This document shows positions 7,948-16,622 of a stretch of 64,000 nt of DNA, piece after piece (position 1 is the first letter of the stretch; every line of letters begins with the position of its first letter). The notes beneath the pieces were generated by a model that saw only the letters and a list, made by a program, of their open reading frames with translations, did not search any database and had not been told where the DNA came from. A program made the translations under genes and the position numbers. The DNA is from Flavobacteriales bacterium (GTDB lineage: Bacteria > Bacteroidota > Bacteroidia > Flavobacteriales_F > PHOS-HE28): the NCBI GenBank assembly GCA_020635655.1, contig JACJZI010000002.1, positions 248,001 to 312,000 of the forward strand, in the 5' to 3' direction.

Positions 7948-9251
7948 CGCAACATCTTCAAGGTTTTCTTCACTCCGGCCACCAGCGCATCCACCTCTGC
8001 ACACGTGTTGAAACACGCGAAGCTCGCCCGCGTCGTTCCGCTCACGCCGAAGCGGTCCATCAGCGGCTGGGTGCAATGGTGGCCCGTGCGCACGGCGATG
8101 CCCTGCTGGTCGAGCAGGGTGCCGATGTCGTAGTGGTGCACGTCTTCGATCACGAAGCTGATCACGCCCACCTTCTCCTTTGCCGTGCCGATGATGCGCA
8201 GGCCGTCGATGGTGAGCAGTTCCTTGGTGGCGCGCTCCAGCAGCATGTGCTCGTGCGCAGCAAATGCGGATTTGCCTTGCTCCGCCGAATCCTTGGCGAA
8301 GGCGAAGTCGTAGTCCTCCATCCAGCGCAGCGCCTCGCCCAGGCCGATGATGCCGGCGATGTGCGGCGTTCCGGCCTCGAACTTGAACGGCAGCTTCGCC
8401 CAGGTGCTCTTCTCGAGCGTGACGGTCTCGATCATCTCGCCACCGCCCTGCCAGGGAGGCATGCGTTCCAGCAATTCCTCGCGACCGTATAGCACACCGG
8501 TGCCGGTCGGCGCATAGGCCTTATGTCCGCTGAAGGCATAGAGGTCGCAGTCGAGGTCCTGCACGTCCACATCCAAGTGCGCGATAGCCTGTGCGCCATC
8601 CACAACAGTTATGATGCCCTGTTTCTTCGCCTGCGCGATCAGCTTCTTCACCGGGTTGATCGTGCCCAGCGTGTTGCTCACGTGCGAGATCGCGAGGATG
8701 CGCGTGCGTTCATTGAAAAATTGCTCCGTGCTTCCCTTTGCGTCTTTGCGTCCTTGCGGTCCGGTCTCCCATTCTCCGCTATCCGTGATCGGGATCACCT
8801 TCAGCTTTGCACCATACCGCTCGCAGGCCAGCTGCCACGGCACGATGTTGCTGTGGTGCTCCATGCCGCTGATCACCACTTCATCGCCTTTCCTCAGCAA
8901 CAATTGTCCCAGGCTCGTCGCGGCAAGGTTGATGCTCGCGGTCGTACCACTGGTGAAGATGACCTCGTGTGCGTGCTGCGCGTTGATGTGCCTGCGGACG
9001 ATCTCCCGCGCGGCCTCCTGCGCCTCCGTGGCCCTGGTGCTCAGCGTGTGCACGCCGCGGTGCACATTCGCGTTGATCGTCGCGTAGTAAGCGCTCTCGG
9101 TCTTGATCACGCGGCGCGGCTTCTGGCTGGTCGCGGCGTTGTCGAAGTAGACCAGCGGCTTGCCGTGCACCAATTCCCTCAGGATCGGGAACTGCGCACG
9201 GATCCTCTCAACATCATATGCCTTGGTGACCGGTGCGTCCTTCGTCTTCAC
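7944..9251 (-). CDS. sufS: Cysteine desulfurase SufS with two apparent in-frame insertions
   Basis: A PLP enzyme that takes sulfur from cysteine and hands it to SufE. The start is the GTG at 9251, which overlaps the sufD stop (GTGA), giving 435 aa. The PLP lysine is K244 (SGHKAYAPTG) and the catalytic Cys is C393 (RTGHHCTQPLM). E. coli SufS is 406 aa. Most of the excess lies in two segments absent from relatives I know: residues about 162-176 (GPQGRKDAKGST within them) and about 317-330 (AKDSAEQGKSAF). The first is encoded by CGCAAAG-type repeats and the second contains a small hairpin. All core motifs remain, so the enzyme is probably active. Comparison with relatives is from memory, not an alignment. 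Confidence 0.93.
   Translation of the reverse strand: MKTKDAPVTKAYDVERIRAQFPILRELVHGKPLVYFDNAATSQKPRRVIKTESAYYATINANVHRGVHTLSTRATEAQEAAREIVRRHINAQHAHEVIFTSGTTASINLAATSLGQLLLRKGDEVVISGMEHHSNIVPWQLACERYGAKLKVIPITDSGEWETGPQGRKDAKGSTEQFFNERTRILAISHVSNTLGTINPVKKLIAQAKKQGIITVVDGAQAIAHLDVDVQDLDCDLYAFSGHKAYAPTGTGVLYGREELLERMPPWQGGGEMIETVTLEKSTWAKLPFKFEAGTPHIAGIIGLGEALRWMEDYDFAFAKDSAEQGKSAFAAHEHMLLERATKELLTIDGLRIIGTAKEKVGVISFVIEDVHHYDIGTLLDQQGIAVRTGHHCTQPLMDRFGVSGTTRASFACFNTCAEVDALVAGVKKTLKMLR
8259..8303 (-). repeat. Candidate in-frame insertion B within sufS
   Basis: This codes for about 14 extra residues (around 317-330) between MEDYDF and AAHEHMLLE, where E. coli-type SufS has a short loop. It contains the inverted repeat GCAAAT-GCGG-ATTTGC at 8260-8275. 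It is in frame and carries no stop. Its origin as a repeat insertion is inferred. Confidence 0.5.
8724..8768 (-). repeat. Candidate in-frame repeat insertion A within sufS
   Basis: The plus strand here contains CTTTGCGTCTTTGCGTCC at 8736-8753. On the coding strand this is the CGCAAAGACGCAAAG type of direct repeat that I know as a common intergenic sequence in Bacteroidota and other genomes. It adds about 11 residues (33 bp) to SufS between DSGEW and FFNERTRIL. Confidence 0.6.
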
Positions 9252-10513
9252 AACGTGTCCAGTTTCTGGTCGATCAGACCGGTCAGGTATTCTTCCCAGT
9301 CCGTGTTCTTGATGCGTTCGAGCACATCTGTGGTGAAGGCATGTGCGAGCAGCTGCCGTGCTTCCACCTCGCTCACCCCGCGCGAACGCAGGTAGAACAA
9401 GGCCTTCTCGTCCAGCCGCCCGATGGTGCACCCGTGACTGCACTTCACGTCGTCGGCGTAGATCTCCAGTTCGGGCTTGGAGTAGACCTTGGCGTGGTCG
9501 CCCTGCAGGATGTTCGCGTTGCTCTGGTAGGCGCGTGTGCGCTGGGCATCCTGCTTCACATAGACCTTGCCATTGAACACACCGGTCGCCCTGTCCGACA
9601 CGATGCCCTTGTAGAGCTCATCGCTGGTGCAATCGGGCACGTGGTGGCCGATGTAGGTGTGGTTGTCGCAATGCGTGGTTCCGTTCAGCAGGTAGATGCC
9701 GTTCAGTTCGGCATGCGCACCGGGACCAGCGAGCGATACGTTCAGGTCGTTGCGGACCAGCGAGCCTTCCAGCGTGGTGGTGCTGATGCTGAAGCGTCCT
9801 TTCGCATCCACCTGAACGTTTTCCTGTGAGATGTGTGCGGCACCATCGCGCTGCAGCTTGTGCACCAAGAGCTCGGCGCCCTCGGCCACATAGCACTCGC
9901 GCAAGCTGTTCACCAATGAAGTTGTAACGTCGAGCGCAGTCGAGACGTGCTCTTCGATCACTTCCGCATTGGCGCCTTCCTGGATCAGGAACAGATCGCG
10001 AGGCTGTACGAGCTGCCCCCCTTCCGTGGTAATGCGCAGCACGTGGATCGGCTTCCGGACCGTGGTGTTCCTGAAGACGAGGAGCAACAGGCCATCGGTC
10101 GGTGCCGCGGCGTTCATGGCGCTGAAGAGACGTTCGGACAAAGGTGTGATGTGGCCATAGTGGTTCCTGACCGGTCCGTGCGACAGGTGTTGTTGCAGGC
10201 TGTCGATCACCACATGCTTCTCCGTCCTCAGGTCATCGCTGAGGTCCTCGCGGAAATGGCCGTTGACAAATACGATGCGGGTGGCGTCGAACGGCAGGCG
10301 GTCAGGTAGGGCGAAGGCGGCATCGCCTTCGGGTGCCGCGTACGTTCCATTGAAGAGCTTGCTGACGCGGGTGTACTTCCACGCTTCCGTTCTGGTCGTT
10401 GGGACCGGAAGTGAACGCACTTGCTGCAGAGCCTCGCTTGCCCCGGGCCACGTCGAGCCTTCGAGCAGCGGGAGCACGCTTCCTTTCAGATCGGTGATCG
10501 TTTCGGTGCTCAT
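9248..10513 (-). CDS. sufD: SufD, Fe-S scaffold subunit
   Basis: SufD forms the SufBC2D scaffold complex on which Fe-S clusters are built. The 421-aa product starts MSTETITDLKGSVLPLLEG and contains TRTEAWKYTRVSKLF, typical of SufD N-termini. The C-terminal beta-helix core has SDELYKGIVSDRATGVFNGKV split by short spacers, QSNANILQGDHAKVYSKPEL, and the conserved DDVKCSHGCTIGRLDEKALFYLRSRG. Its TGA overlaps the sufS GTG start. A 40-nt gap with a perfect palindrome separates it from sufC. Confidence 0.95.
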   Translation of the reverse strand: MSTETITDLKGSVLPLLEGSTWPGASEALQQVRSLPVPTTRTEAWKYTRVSKLFNGTYAAPEGDAAFALPDRLPFDATRIVFVNGHFREDLSDDLRTEKHVVIDSLQQHLSHGPVRNHYGHITPLSERLFSAMNAAAPTDGLLLLVFRNTTVRKPIHVLRITTEGGQLVQPRDLFLIQEGANAEVIEEHVSTALDVTTSLVNSLRECYVAEGAELLVHKLQRDGAAHISQENVQVDAKGRFSISTTTLEGSLVRNDLNVSLAGPGAHAELNGIYLLNGTTHCDNHTYIGHHVPDCTSDELYKGIVSDRATGVFNGKVYVKQDAQRTRAYQSNANILQGDHAKVYSKPELEIYADDVKCSHGCTIGRLDEKALFYLRSRGVSEVEARQLLAHAFTTDVLERIKNTDWEEYLTGLIDQKLDTL

Positions 10514-10520
10514 CGTGTGT

Positions 10521-10539
10521 GTCGACCCATTGGGTCGAC
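10521..10539. repeat. Perfect palindrome between sufC and sufD
   Basis: GTCGACCCATTGGGTCGAC is a 9-1-9 perfect inverted repeat in the 40-nt gap between sufC and sufD. A related palindrome, GCGACCC-acc-GGGTCGC, lies between sdhA and sdhB, so this looks like a dispersed intra-operon element. It could form a hairpin in the mRNA. Confidence 0.8.
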
Positions 10540-10553
10540 GGTAAAAGGACTGA

Positions 10554-11300
10554 TCATGCGTGCTCCTTCACCCAATCGTATCCTTTCTCTTCCAGCTCCA
10601 GCGCCAGTTCCTTGGGTCCGCTTTTGATGATGCGGCCGTTGGCCATCACGTGCACCACGTCGGGCACGATGTGGTCGAGCAGGCGCTGGTAGTGCGTGAC
10701 CACGATGAAGGCATTGTCCTCCGCGCGCAGCTTGTTCACGCCGCCGGCCACGATGCGCAGTGCGTCGATGTCCAAGCCGCTGTCGGTCTCATCGAGGATG
10801 CCCAGCCTCGGCTCCAGCACCGCCATCTGGAAGATCTCGTTGCGTTTCTTCTCGCCGCCGCTGAAGCCCACGTTCAGGCTGCGGGTCATCAGCGCAGGGT
10901 CCAGTTCCACCAGCTTGGCCTTCTCACGGACGAGGTCGAGGAAGTCCTTGCCACCCAGCTCCGCCTCCCCGCGCGCCTTGCGCGTTTCGTTGAGCGCGGT
11001 GCGCAGGAAGTTCATCTGGCTCACTCCCGGGATCTCCACAGGGTATTGGAAGGCGAGGAAGATGCCCTTCCAGGCACGCTCCTCGGGCGACAGTTCCAAT
11101 AGGTCCCCACCGAGGTAGGTCACGGACCCGGAAGTCACTTCGTATTCCTCGCGACCGGCCAGCACGTTCGCGAGCGTGCTTTTCCCTGAGCCGTTCGGGC
11201 CCATGATGGCGTGCACTTCACCGGCTTTCACCTCCAGGTCAACGCCCTTCAGGATGTCCTTGCCTTCGATGCGGGCGTGCAGGTTATTGATCTTCAACAT
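10554..11300 (-). CDS. sufC: SufC, ABC-type ATPase of Fe-S assembly
   Basis: SufC is the soluble ATPase that drives the SufBC2D scaffold. The 248-aa product has Walker A GPNGSGKST near residue 36, the ABC signature SGGEKKRNE, Walker B with LGILDETDSGLDIDAL, and a switch histidine in IVVTHYQRLL. Length and order match SufC. It is separated from sufB by about 500 bp that hold the four-helix-bundle cassette, which breaks the usual tight sufB-sufC spacing. Confidence 0.97.
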   Translation of the reverse strand: MLKINNLHARIEGKDILKGVDLEVKAGEVHAIMGPNGSGKSTLANVLAGREEYEVTSGSVTYLGGDLLELSPEERAWKGIFLAFQYPVEIPGVSQMNFLRTALNETRKARGEAELGGKDFLDLVREKAKLVELDPALMTRSLNVGFSGGEKKRNEIFQMAVLEPRLGILDETDSGLDIDALRIVAGGVNKLRAEDNAFIVVTHYQRLLDHIVPDVVHVMANGRIIKSGPKELALELEEKGYDWVKEHA

Positions 11301-11324
11301 TAGATGCGAATGCGTTGCGGGTCG

Positions 11325-11798
11325 GCGCGTTACGTGTTGCGTGTTCGGCTCGCGACAGTGTTCCGCGCTTTTCCACCCTGTTGTGTCTGGTAGCCGTCGA
11401 GGTAGCGGATGAACTTGCCGATGCGCTCGCCGAGTGCCTTTGCCTCCTCCTTCAGTGGTTCAAAGTCCTTTTCGGAGATGAACTCTCCATCCAGACAACA
11501 GTAGAGCTGTAACCGCACTTCTCCGCAGGAGCCCTTTGCGATAGTCAGGAACTGGATGAAGGAGTTGTTGTTGTTGCGCTCGAAGCCCTCGGCAATGTTC
11601 GACATGACGGATACGGATGCTCTGCGGATCTGTCTGCGTAGATCGTGGTCCTCGTTGAAAGCCTTTCGTCGCGTGATGGTGTAGATCCTTTTGTTCAGGG
11701 CACGGGCGTCCATCCAAGTGTCCAGGTCCTCGAACTGCTTGATGGTGGCCATGGCTCAGGTTCAGCAACGCGTAACACGCAACCCATCAACACGCAAC
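11325..11798. mobile_element. Repeat-bounded cassette carrying the four-helix-bundle gene
   Basis: The sufB-sufC gap is filled by one small gene bounded by related repeats. The core AACACGCAAC occurs on the plus strand at 11774-11783 and 11789-11798, and inverted (GTTGCGTGTT) at 11336-11345 next to GTTACGTGTT at 11329-11338. On the gene's coding strand the left end reads GTTGCGTGTTACGCGTTGC and the right end AACACGCAACACGTAA. That last TAA is the stop codon of the gene. The element ends one base from the sufB stop. No transposase is present, so any movement would need help from elsewhere. Confidence 0.6.
11330..11752 (-). CDS. Four-helix-bundle protein (23S rRNA intervening-sequence protein family)
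   Basis: A 140-aa protein of the family named after ORFs in 23S rRNA intervening sequences. Family traits are QFEDLDTWMDARALNKRIY, LRRQIRRASVSVMSNIAEGFER, FIQFLTIAKGSCGEVRLQL and a final helix ending KFIRYLDGY. The biochemical role is unknown. A structural relative, Avd, works with diversity-generating reverse transcriptases, but no reverse transcriptase is present here. The basic tail GGKARNTVASRTRNT and the stop codon are encoded by the flanking repeat. The gene lies in the suf operon in the same direction and would be co-transcribed. Confidence 0.85.
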   Translation of the reverse strand: MATIKQFEDLDTWMDARALNKRIYTITRRKAFNEDHDLRRQIRRASVSVMSNIAEGFERNNNNSFIQFLTIAKGSCGEVRLQLYCCLDGEFISEKDFEPLKEEAKALGERIGKFIRYLDGYQTQQGGKARNTVASRTRNT

Positions 11799-11799
11799 A

Positions 11800-13248
<1,449 letters not shown>

Positions 13249-13254
13249 GAATGC

Positions 13255-13367
<113 letters not shown>

Positions 13368-13368
13368 C

Positions 13369-13695
13369 TCAGATCGAGAAGCTCTCCCCGCACCCGCAGG
13401 TCCGGCTGGCGTTCGGGTTGATGAACTGGAAGCCTTTGCCGTTGAGGCCACCGCTGAAGTCGAGCGTGGTGCCGAGCAGGTAGAGCAGGCTCTTCTTGTC
13501 CACCACCACCTTCACCCCATTGTCCTCGAAGACCTTGTCGCCGTCCTTCATCTGGTCGTCGAAGACCAGGTCGTACATCAGGCCGGAGCAGCCGCCTCCT
13601 TTTACTCCCACCCGGACGAAATGGTCCGGCCCACGGCCCTCCTGACCAAGGAGTTTCGTCACTTCCACCTTCGCATTTTCGGAGACCTTGATCAT
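13369..13695 (-). CDS. sufA: SufA/ErpA-type A-type Fe-S carrier
   Basis: A-type carriers receive clusters from the scaffold and pass them to apoproteins. The 108-aa product starts MIKVSENAKVEVTKLLGQ and holds the three ligand cysteines in the standard pattern: GGGCSGLMYDL in the middle and CGCGESFSI at the C-terminus. It is the first gene of the suf operon, about 42 nt downstream of a TACCTTTG box, with a Fur-type palindrome in its 5' leader. Confidence 0.93.
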   Translation of the reverse strand: MIKVSENAKVEVTKLLGQEGRGPDHFVRVGVKGGGCSGLMYDLVFDDQMKDGDKVFEDNGVKVVVDKKSLLYLLGTTLDFSGGLNGKGFQFINPNASRTCGCGESFSI

Positions 13696-13707
13696 GGCTG
13701 TCTCTTA

Positions 13708-13724
13708 TTTAGAATGATTCTAAA
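13708..13724. promoter_or_regulatory. Perfect Fur/PerR-type palindrome in the suf leader
   Basis: TTTAGAATGATTCTAAA is an 8-1-8 perfect inverted repeat. Its inner 7-1-7 form, TTAGAAT-G-ATTCTAA, has the architecture of Fur-family boxes (for example TTATAATnATTATAA for PerR). It lies 13 nt upstream of the sufA ATG and just downstream of the predicted transcription start, where a bound repressor would block the promoter. It is strikingly AT-rich against the local composition. The regulator itself is not in the window. Confidence 0.75.
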
Positions 13725-13737
13725 CAAATCCGTTGTG

Positions 13738-13768
13738 CAAAGGTACGGGGCCATGTGCGCAGGACCAA
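13738..13768 (-). promoter_or_regulatory. suf operon promoter, TTG-N20-TACCTTTG
   Basis: On the minus strand TTG (13766-13768) lies exactly 20 bp before TACCTTTG (13738-13745). This matches the Bacteroidota -33/-7 promoter and has the same spacing as those of sdhC and the GT5-like gene. The predicted start is about 4-7 nt further on, directly before the Fur-type palindrome. Confidence 0.8.
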
Positions 13769-13839
13769 GGACCTGAGCCACGGAAAGGAGCGTTGCCGGT
13801 ATCGCCGATCTTTGCCGGACCAAGAGTCCCTGCCTGCGC

Positions 13840-14913
13840 ATGTCCGATGTCCCCTCCCGCACCGAGCTTTCCGTACTGGGCGAGTTCGGCCTGATCGACC
13901 GCCTCGCAGCCCGCGTCGAGCTGACCCAGAAGAGCACGATCAAGGGTATCGGGGATGATGCGGCGGTGATCGACCCGGAGGGCCTGCACCAGGTGGTCAC
14001 CAGCGACATGCTCGTGGAGGGCGTGCATTTCGACCTGAGCTACATGCCATTGAAGCATCTGGGCTACAAGGCGATCGTGGTGAACCTGAGCGATGTGTAT
14101 GCGATGAACGCCACCCCGCGCCAAGTGCTCGTTTCAATGGCCCTGAGCAACCGGTTCAGTGTGGAGGCGGTGGAAGAGCTCTACGAAGGGATGTTACTGG
14201 CCTGCCGCAACTACGGTGTGGACCTGGTGGGGGGCGACACATGCAGCAGTGCGAGCGGATCGATCCTCAGCGTGACGGCCATCGGATCCGCCCCGAAGGA
14301 GCAGCTCGTATTCCGCGATGGCGGCCAGGAGCACGACCTCCTTGTGGTGACCGGTGACCTCGGTGGCGCATACATGGGGCTGCAGGTCCTCGAGCGGGAG
14401 AAGGCCGTGTTCCAGGAGACCGGGGCCCAACCCGACCTGGCCGGACATGACTACATCCTGGAACGCCAATTGAAGCCGGAGTGCCGGAAGGACATACCGG
14501 AGCTCCTGCGAAAGCTCGACGTGCGACCCACGAGCATGATCGACATCAGTGATGGGTTGGCCAGCGAGGTGATCCACCTCTGCAAACAGAGCGGGACAGG
14601 TGCACTGATCTATGATGACAAACTTCCCATCGACCCGGCCACTTATCAGTGCGCGCGGGACTTCGACCTGGACCCGACCACGGTGGCATTGAGCGGCGGA
14701 GAGGACTATGAGCTGCTCTTCACCGTGCGGTTGGAGGACCATGACAAGATCAAGGGCAACCCGAGTCTGAGCGTCATCGGTCACCTTACGGATGCCCGGG
14801 AAGGGATGCATCTCGTTGACAAGCAGGGAGGACTGCATCCGCTCACCGCGCAGGGTTGGGATGCCTTCCTGAAAAGGGGCGCGGACGGGCCGGGAAGCCT
14901 ATCTACTGCTTGA
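13840..14913 (+). CDS. thiL: Thiamine-monophosphate kinase ThiL
   Basis: ThiL phosphorylates thiamine monophosphate to the active diphosphate cofactor. The 357-aa protein has the AIRS/ThiL motifs: IGDDAAVID, TSDMLVEGVHFDL, KAIVVNLSDVYAMNATPRQ, GGDTCSS, MIDISDGLASEVIHLC and LSGGEDYELLFTV. It is transcribed divergently from sufA and overlaps the convergent gene downstream by 11 bp. A weak -7-like GATCTTTG lies at 13807-13814. Confidence 0.95.
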   Translation: MSDVPSRTELSVLGEFGLIDRLAARVELTQKSTIKGIGDDAAVIDPEGLHQVVTSDMLVEGVHFDLSYMPLKHLGYKAIVVNLSDVYAMNATPRQVLVSMALSNRFSVEAVEELYEGMLLACRNYGVDLVGGDTCSSASGSILSVTAIGSAPKEQLVFRDGGQEHDLLVVTGDLGGAYMGLQVLEREKAVFQETGAQPDLAGHDYILERQLKPECRKDIPELLRKLDVRPTSMIDISDGLASEVIHLCKQSGTGALIYDDKLPIDPATYQCARDFDLDPTTVALSGGEDYELLFTVRLEDHDKIKGNPSLSVIGHLTDAREGMHLVDKQGGLHPLTAQGWDAFLKRGADGPGSLSTA

Positions 14914-16513
14914 CGATCCGACGGATCGCGTGCCCGGCGCTCCAGTTCACGTCAACGAAGTAGGCACCGGGGGCCAGGTCCGCTCCGAACGTTCGTCCGG
15001 AAATACCATCCATCACGATCCGACCAAAGGTGTCGAGCACACGCACGCGCACAGGGCCGATGGCTTTCGGTACGAGCAGGTCGAACGGGCCCTTGCCGAT
15101 GTTCGGGGCCACTTCCAGCAGGTCCAATGGGTCCCCGTGCTCAGCACCGACCGCCGTAGGTACGGCGCTGATCCGACCGAGCACCGCGCTCTGTTGGCCC
15201 GTCGCTCCGGCGCTCAGCGGAGGGAAGTCCAATGTGCCATCCGCATTCGCGATGAAATGTACCTCACCGCCGGGATCACTGGTGAGCGCCTGTGCCTGGA
15301 CATAGCCGTTGGCGGATTGGCTTGTGATCGCCCAGCGTGGCGCGCCCGAAGGGTCGAACGATACCAGGCCAAGGCAATAGGAGCTGATCGGTTGACCGGA
15401 GTTTATGACACCGGCGCCCCAGTCGACCTCGCCGCGCACGTTCCCGATGAGGTAAGAGTTCCCGGCATCATCCGCGGACAGGGCCTGCCCATCACCCATG
15501 GACATATCCCCGGTGATCGGTCCTCCGGCAGGAGCGCTCTCCTTGCCCCATAGGAAATTCCCGGTGCTGTCCGCTTTGGTCACGAACAGGTCGTACACCC
15601 AATCCGGTCCATGGAACTGCACGTTGCCGAAACTGGTGCTCGCGAAAACGCTGCCTGCGACGATCGCGTTGCCGATAGGGTCGCAGGTGACCCGGGGTCG
15701 CTGGAAGGTGATGTCGCTCGCGAAGGCCACCCAGTCACCGTTGCCTTCGGCGTCATATCGCAGAACGTACATGTTGTAGGGGTTCGGGGCATTGGAGGAA
15801 AGGCCGCCGAAGGTGAACGGCCCATTCCCGGTCGCACCGCTCACGTACAGGGCTCCGGAAGGCGCGAAATCCATGCCACCGACCAACTTGCTGCCATCGA
15901 TCGTTCGGCTTTCCGTTTCGTTCCCATTGCCGTCGAAGCGAACGAGATCCGCGACACCGAAGTTCTCCAGGGCCACCCAGACCCCTCCGGAGGGATCCAC
16001 GGCCATGGCCCCGATATCCTCAGCGTCCGGATGTGCGCTGCTCAGGTCCATCGACCAGAGCAGGGATCCGTTCATATCCATGGCCAACAGGAAGAGCCCC
16101 TGGTCGAACCCGCTGCCCTGGTTGGGGATCTCCTGGCCGGTGCACATCTCCAGGCTGCCCACGAACCGACCACCGGCGTATACGGTGCCGTCGTTATCCA
16201 CCGTCATTGCGTCCATCACGGCCGAATCACCGAGCGTGCAACTCCACGGCGCCTGTCCGGTCCCCGGATCGATCCGTTCCAATGCCACGCTGCCGAAAAG
16301 GTCAAGACCATAGTTCAAGCGCGCATCGACCAGCCGCGAAGCATAGAGCTGACCATTGTCCCCGCGTGCCAATCTGTGCTGTGGATAGGCGGGATTGAGC
16401 GACCAGTTCACCGTCCAGCCCACAAGCCAGTCGGGCTGCTGCGACCGGGAATCCAATGCGGAAAGGAGGGATAGGGCCGTGAGGAGGATCGCCTTTTGGT
16501 TCGTGAGGAACAT
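14903..16513 (-). CDS. Secreted beta-propeller-like protein with T9SS type A sorting domain
   Basis: A 536-aa secreted protein. I chose the ATG at 16513 because it gives a signal peptide (MFLTNQKAILLTALSLLSAL); the open frame extends further upstream but without similarity. The body has repeated blades with AVDPSGGVWVAL, MTVDNDGTVYAGG, DDAGNSYLIGNVRG and similar text, as in SBBP/NHL-type propellers. The last 75 residues form a T9SS type A sorting domain, with VRVRVLDTFGRIVMDG, LAPGAYFVDV and RRIVKQ. The substrate and role are unknown. Confidence 0.85.
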   Translation of the reverse strand: MFLTNQKAILLTALSLLSALDSRSQQPDWLVGWTVNWSLNPAYPQHRLARGDNGQLYASRLVDARLNYGLDLFGSVALERIDPGTGQAPWSCTLGDSAVMDAMTVDNDGTVYAGGRFVGSLEMCTGQEIPNQGSGFDQGLFLLAMDMNGSLLWSMDLSSAHPDAEDIGAMAVDPSGGVWVALENFGVADLVRFDGNGNETESRTIDGSKLVGGMDFAPSGALYVSGATGNGPFTFGGLSSNAPNPYNMYVLRYDAEGNGDWVAFASDITFQRPRVTCDPIGNAIVAGSVFASTSFGNVQFHGPDWVYDLFVTKADSTGNFLWGKESAPAGGPITGDMSMGDGQALSADDAGNSYLIGNVRGEVDWGAGVINSGQPISSYCLGLVSFDPSGAPRWAITSQSANGYVQAQALTSDPGGEVHFIANADGTLDFPPLSAGATGQQSAVLGRISAVPTAVGAEHGDPLDLLEVAPNIGKGPFDLLVPKAIGPVRVRVLDTFGRIVMDGISGRTFGADLAPGAYFVDVNWSAGHAIRRIVKQ

Positions 16514-16593
16514 CGAAGCCGGATGGTATGCAGTGGATAGACCGGAACGAACGCCGGTCGGTTGCCTCTGTGCTGGTCCCCAGAAAGAGCGAA

Positions 16594-16609
16594 GGCCCCT
16601 TTCGGGGCC
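16594..16609 (-). terminator. GC hairpin with GAAA loop after the H/W/Y-rich protein gene
   Basis: On the minus strand GGCCCC-GAAA-GGGGCC is followed by TTCGCTCTTT. It begins 13 nt after the stop codon at 16623, as expected for an intrinsic terminator, though the T-tract is weak. Confidence 0.7.
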
Positions 16610-16622
16610 CTCGGCCGATGAC

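Noticed and set aside
8736..8759. CRISPR-like short direct repeats in sufS
   Set aside because: The repeated unit is about 8 bp with no spacers and lies within a coding frame.
9252..9443. Upstream extension of sufS
   Set aside because: It lies inside sufD in another frame. The GTG at 9251 overlapping the sufD stop gives a normal SufS N-terminus.
11330..11752. Diversity-generating retroelement, suggested by the Avd-like four-helix bundle
   Set aside because: No reverse transcriptase, template repeat or variable repeat is present in the window.
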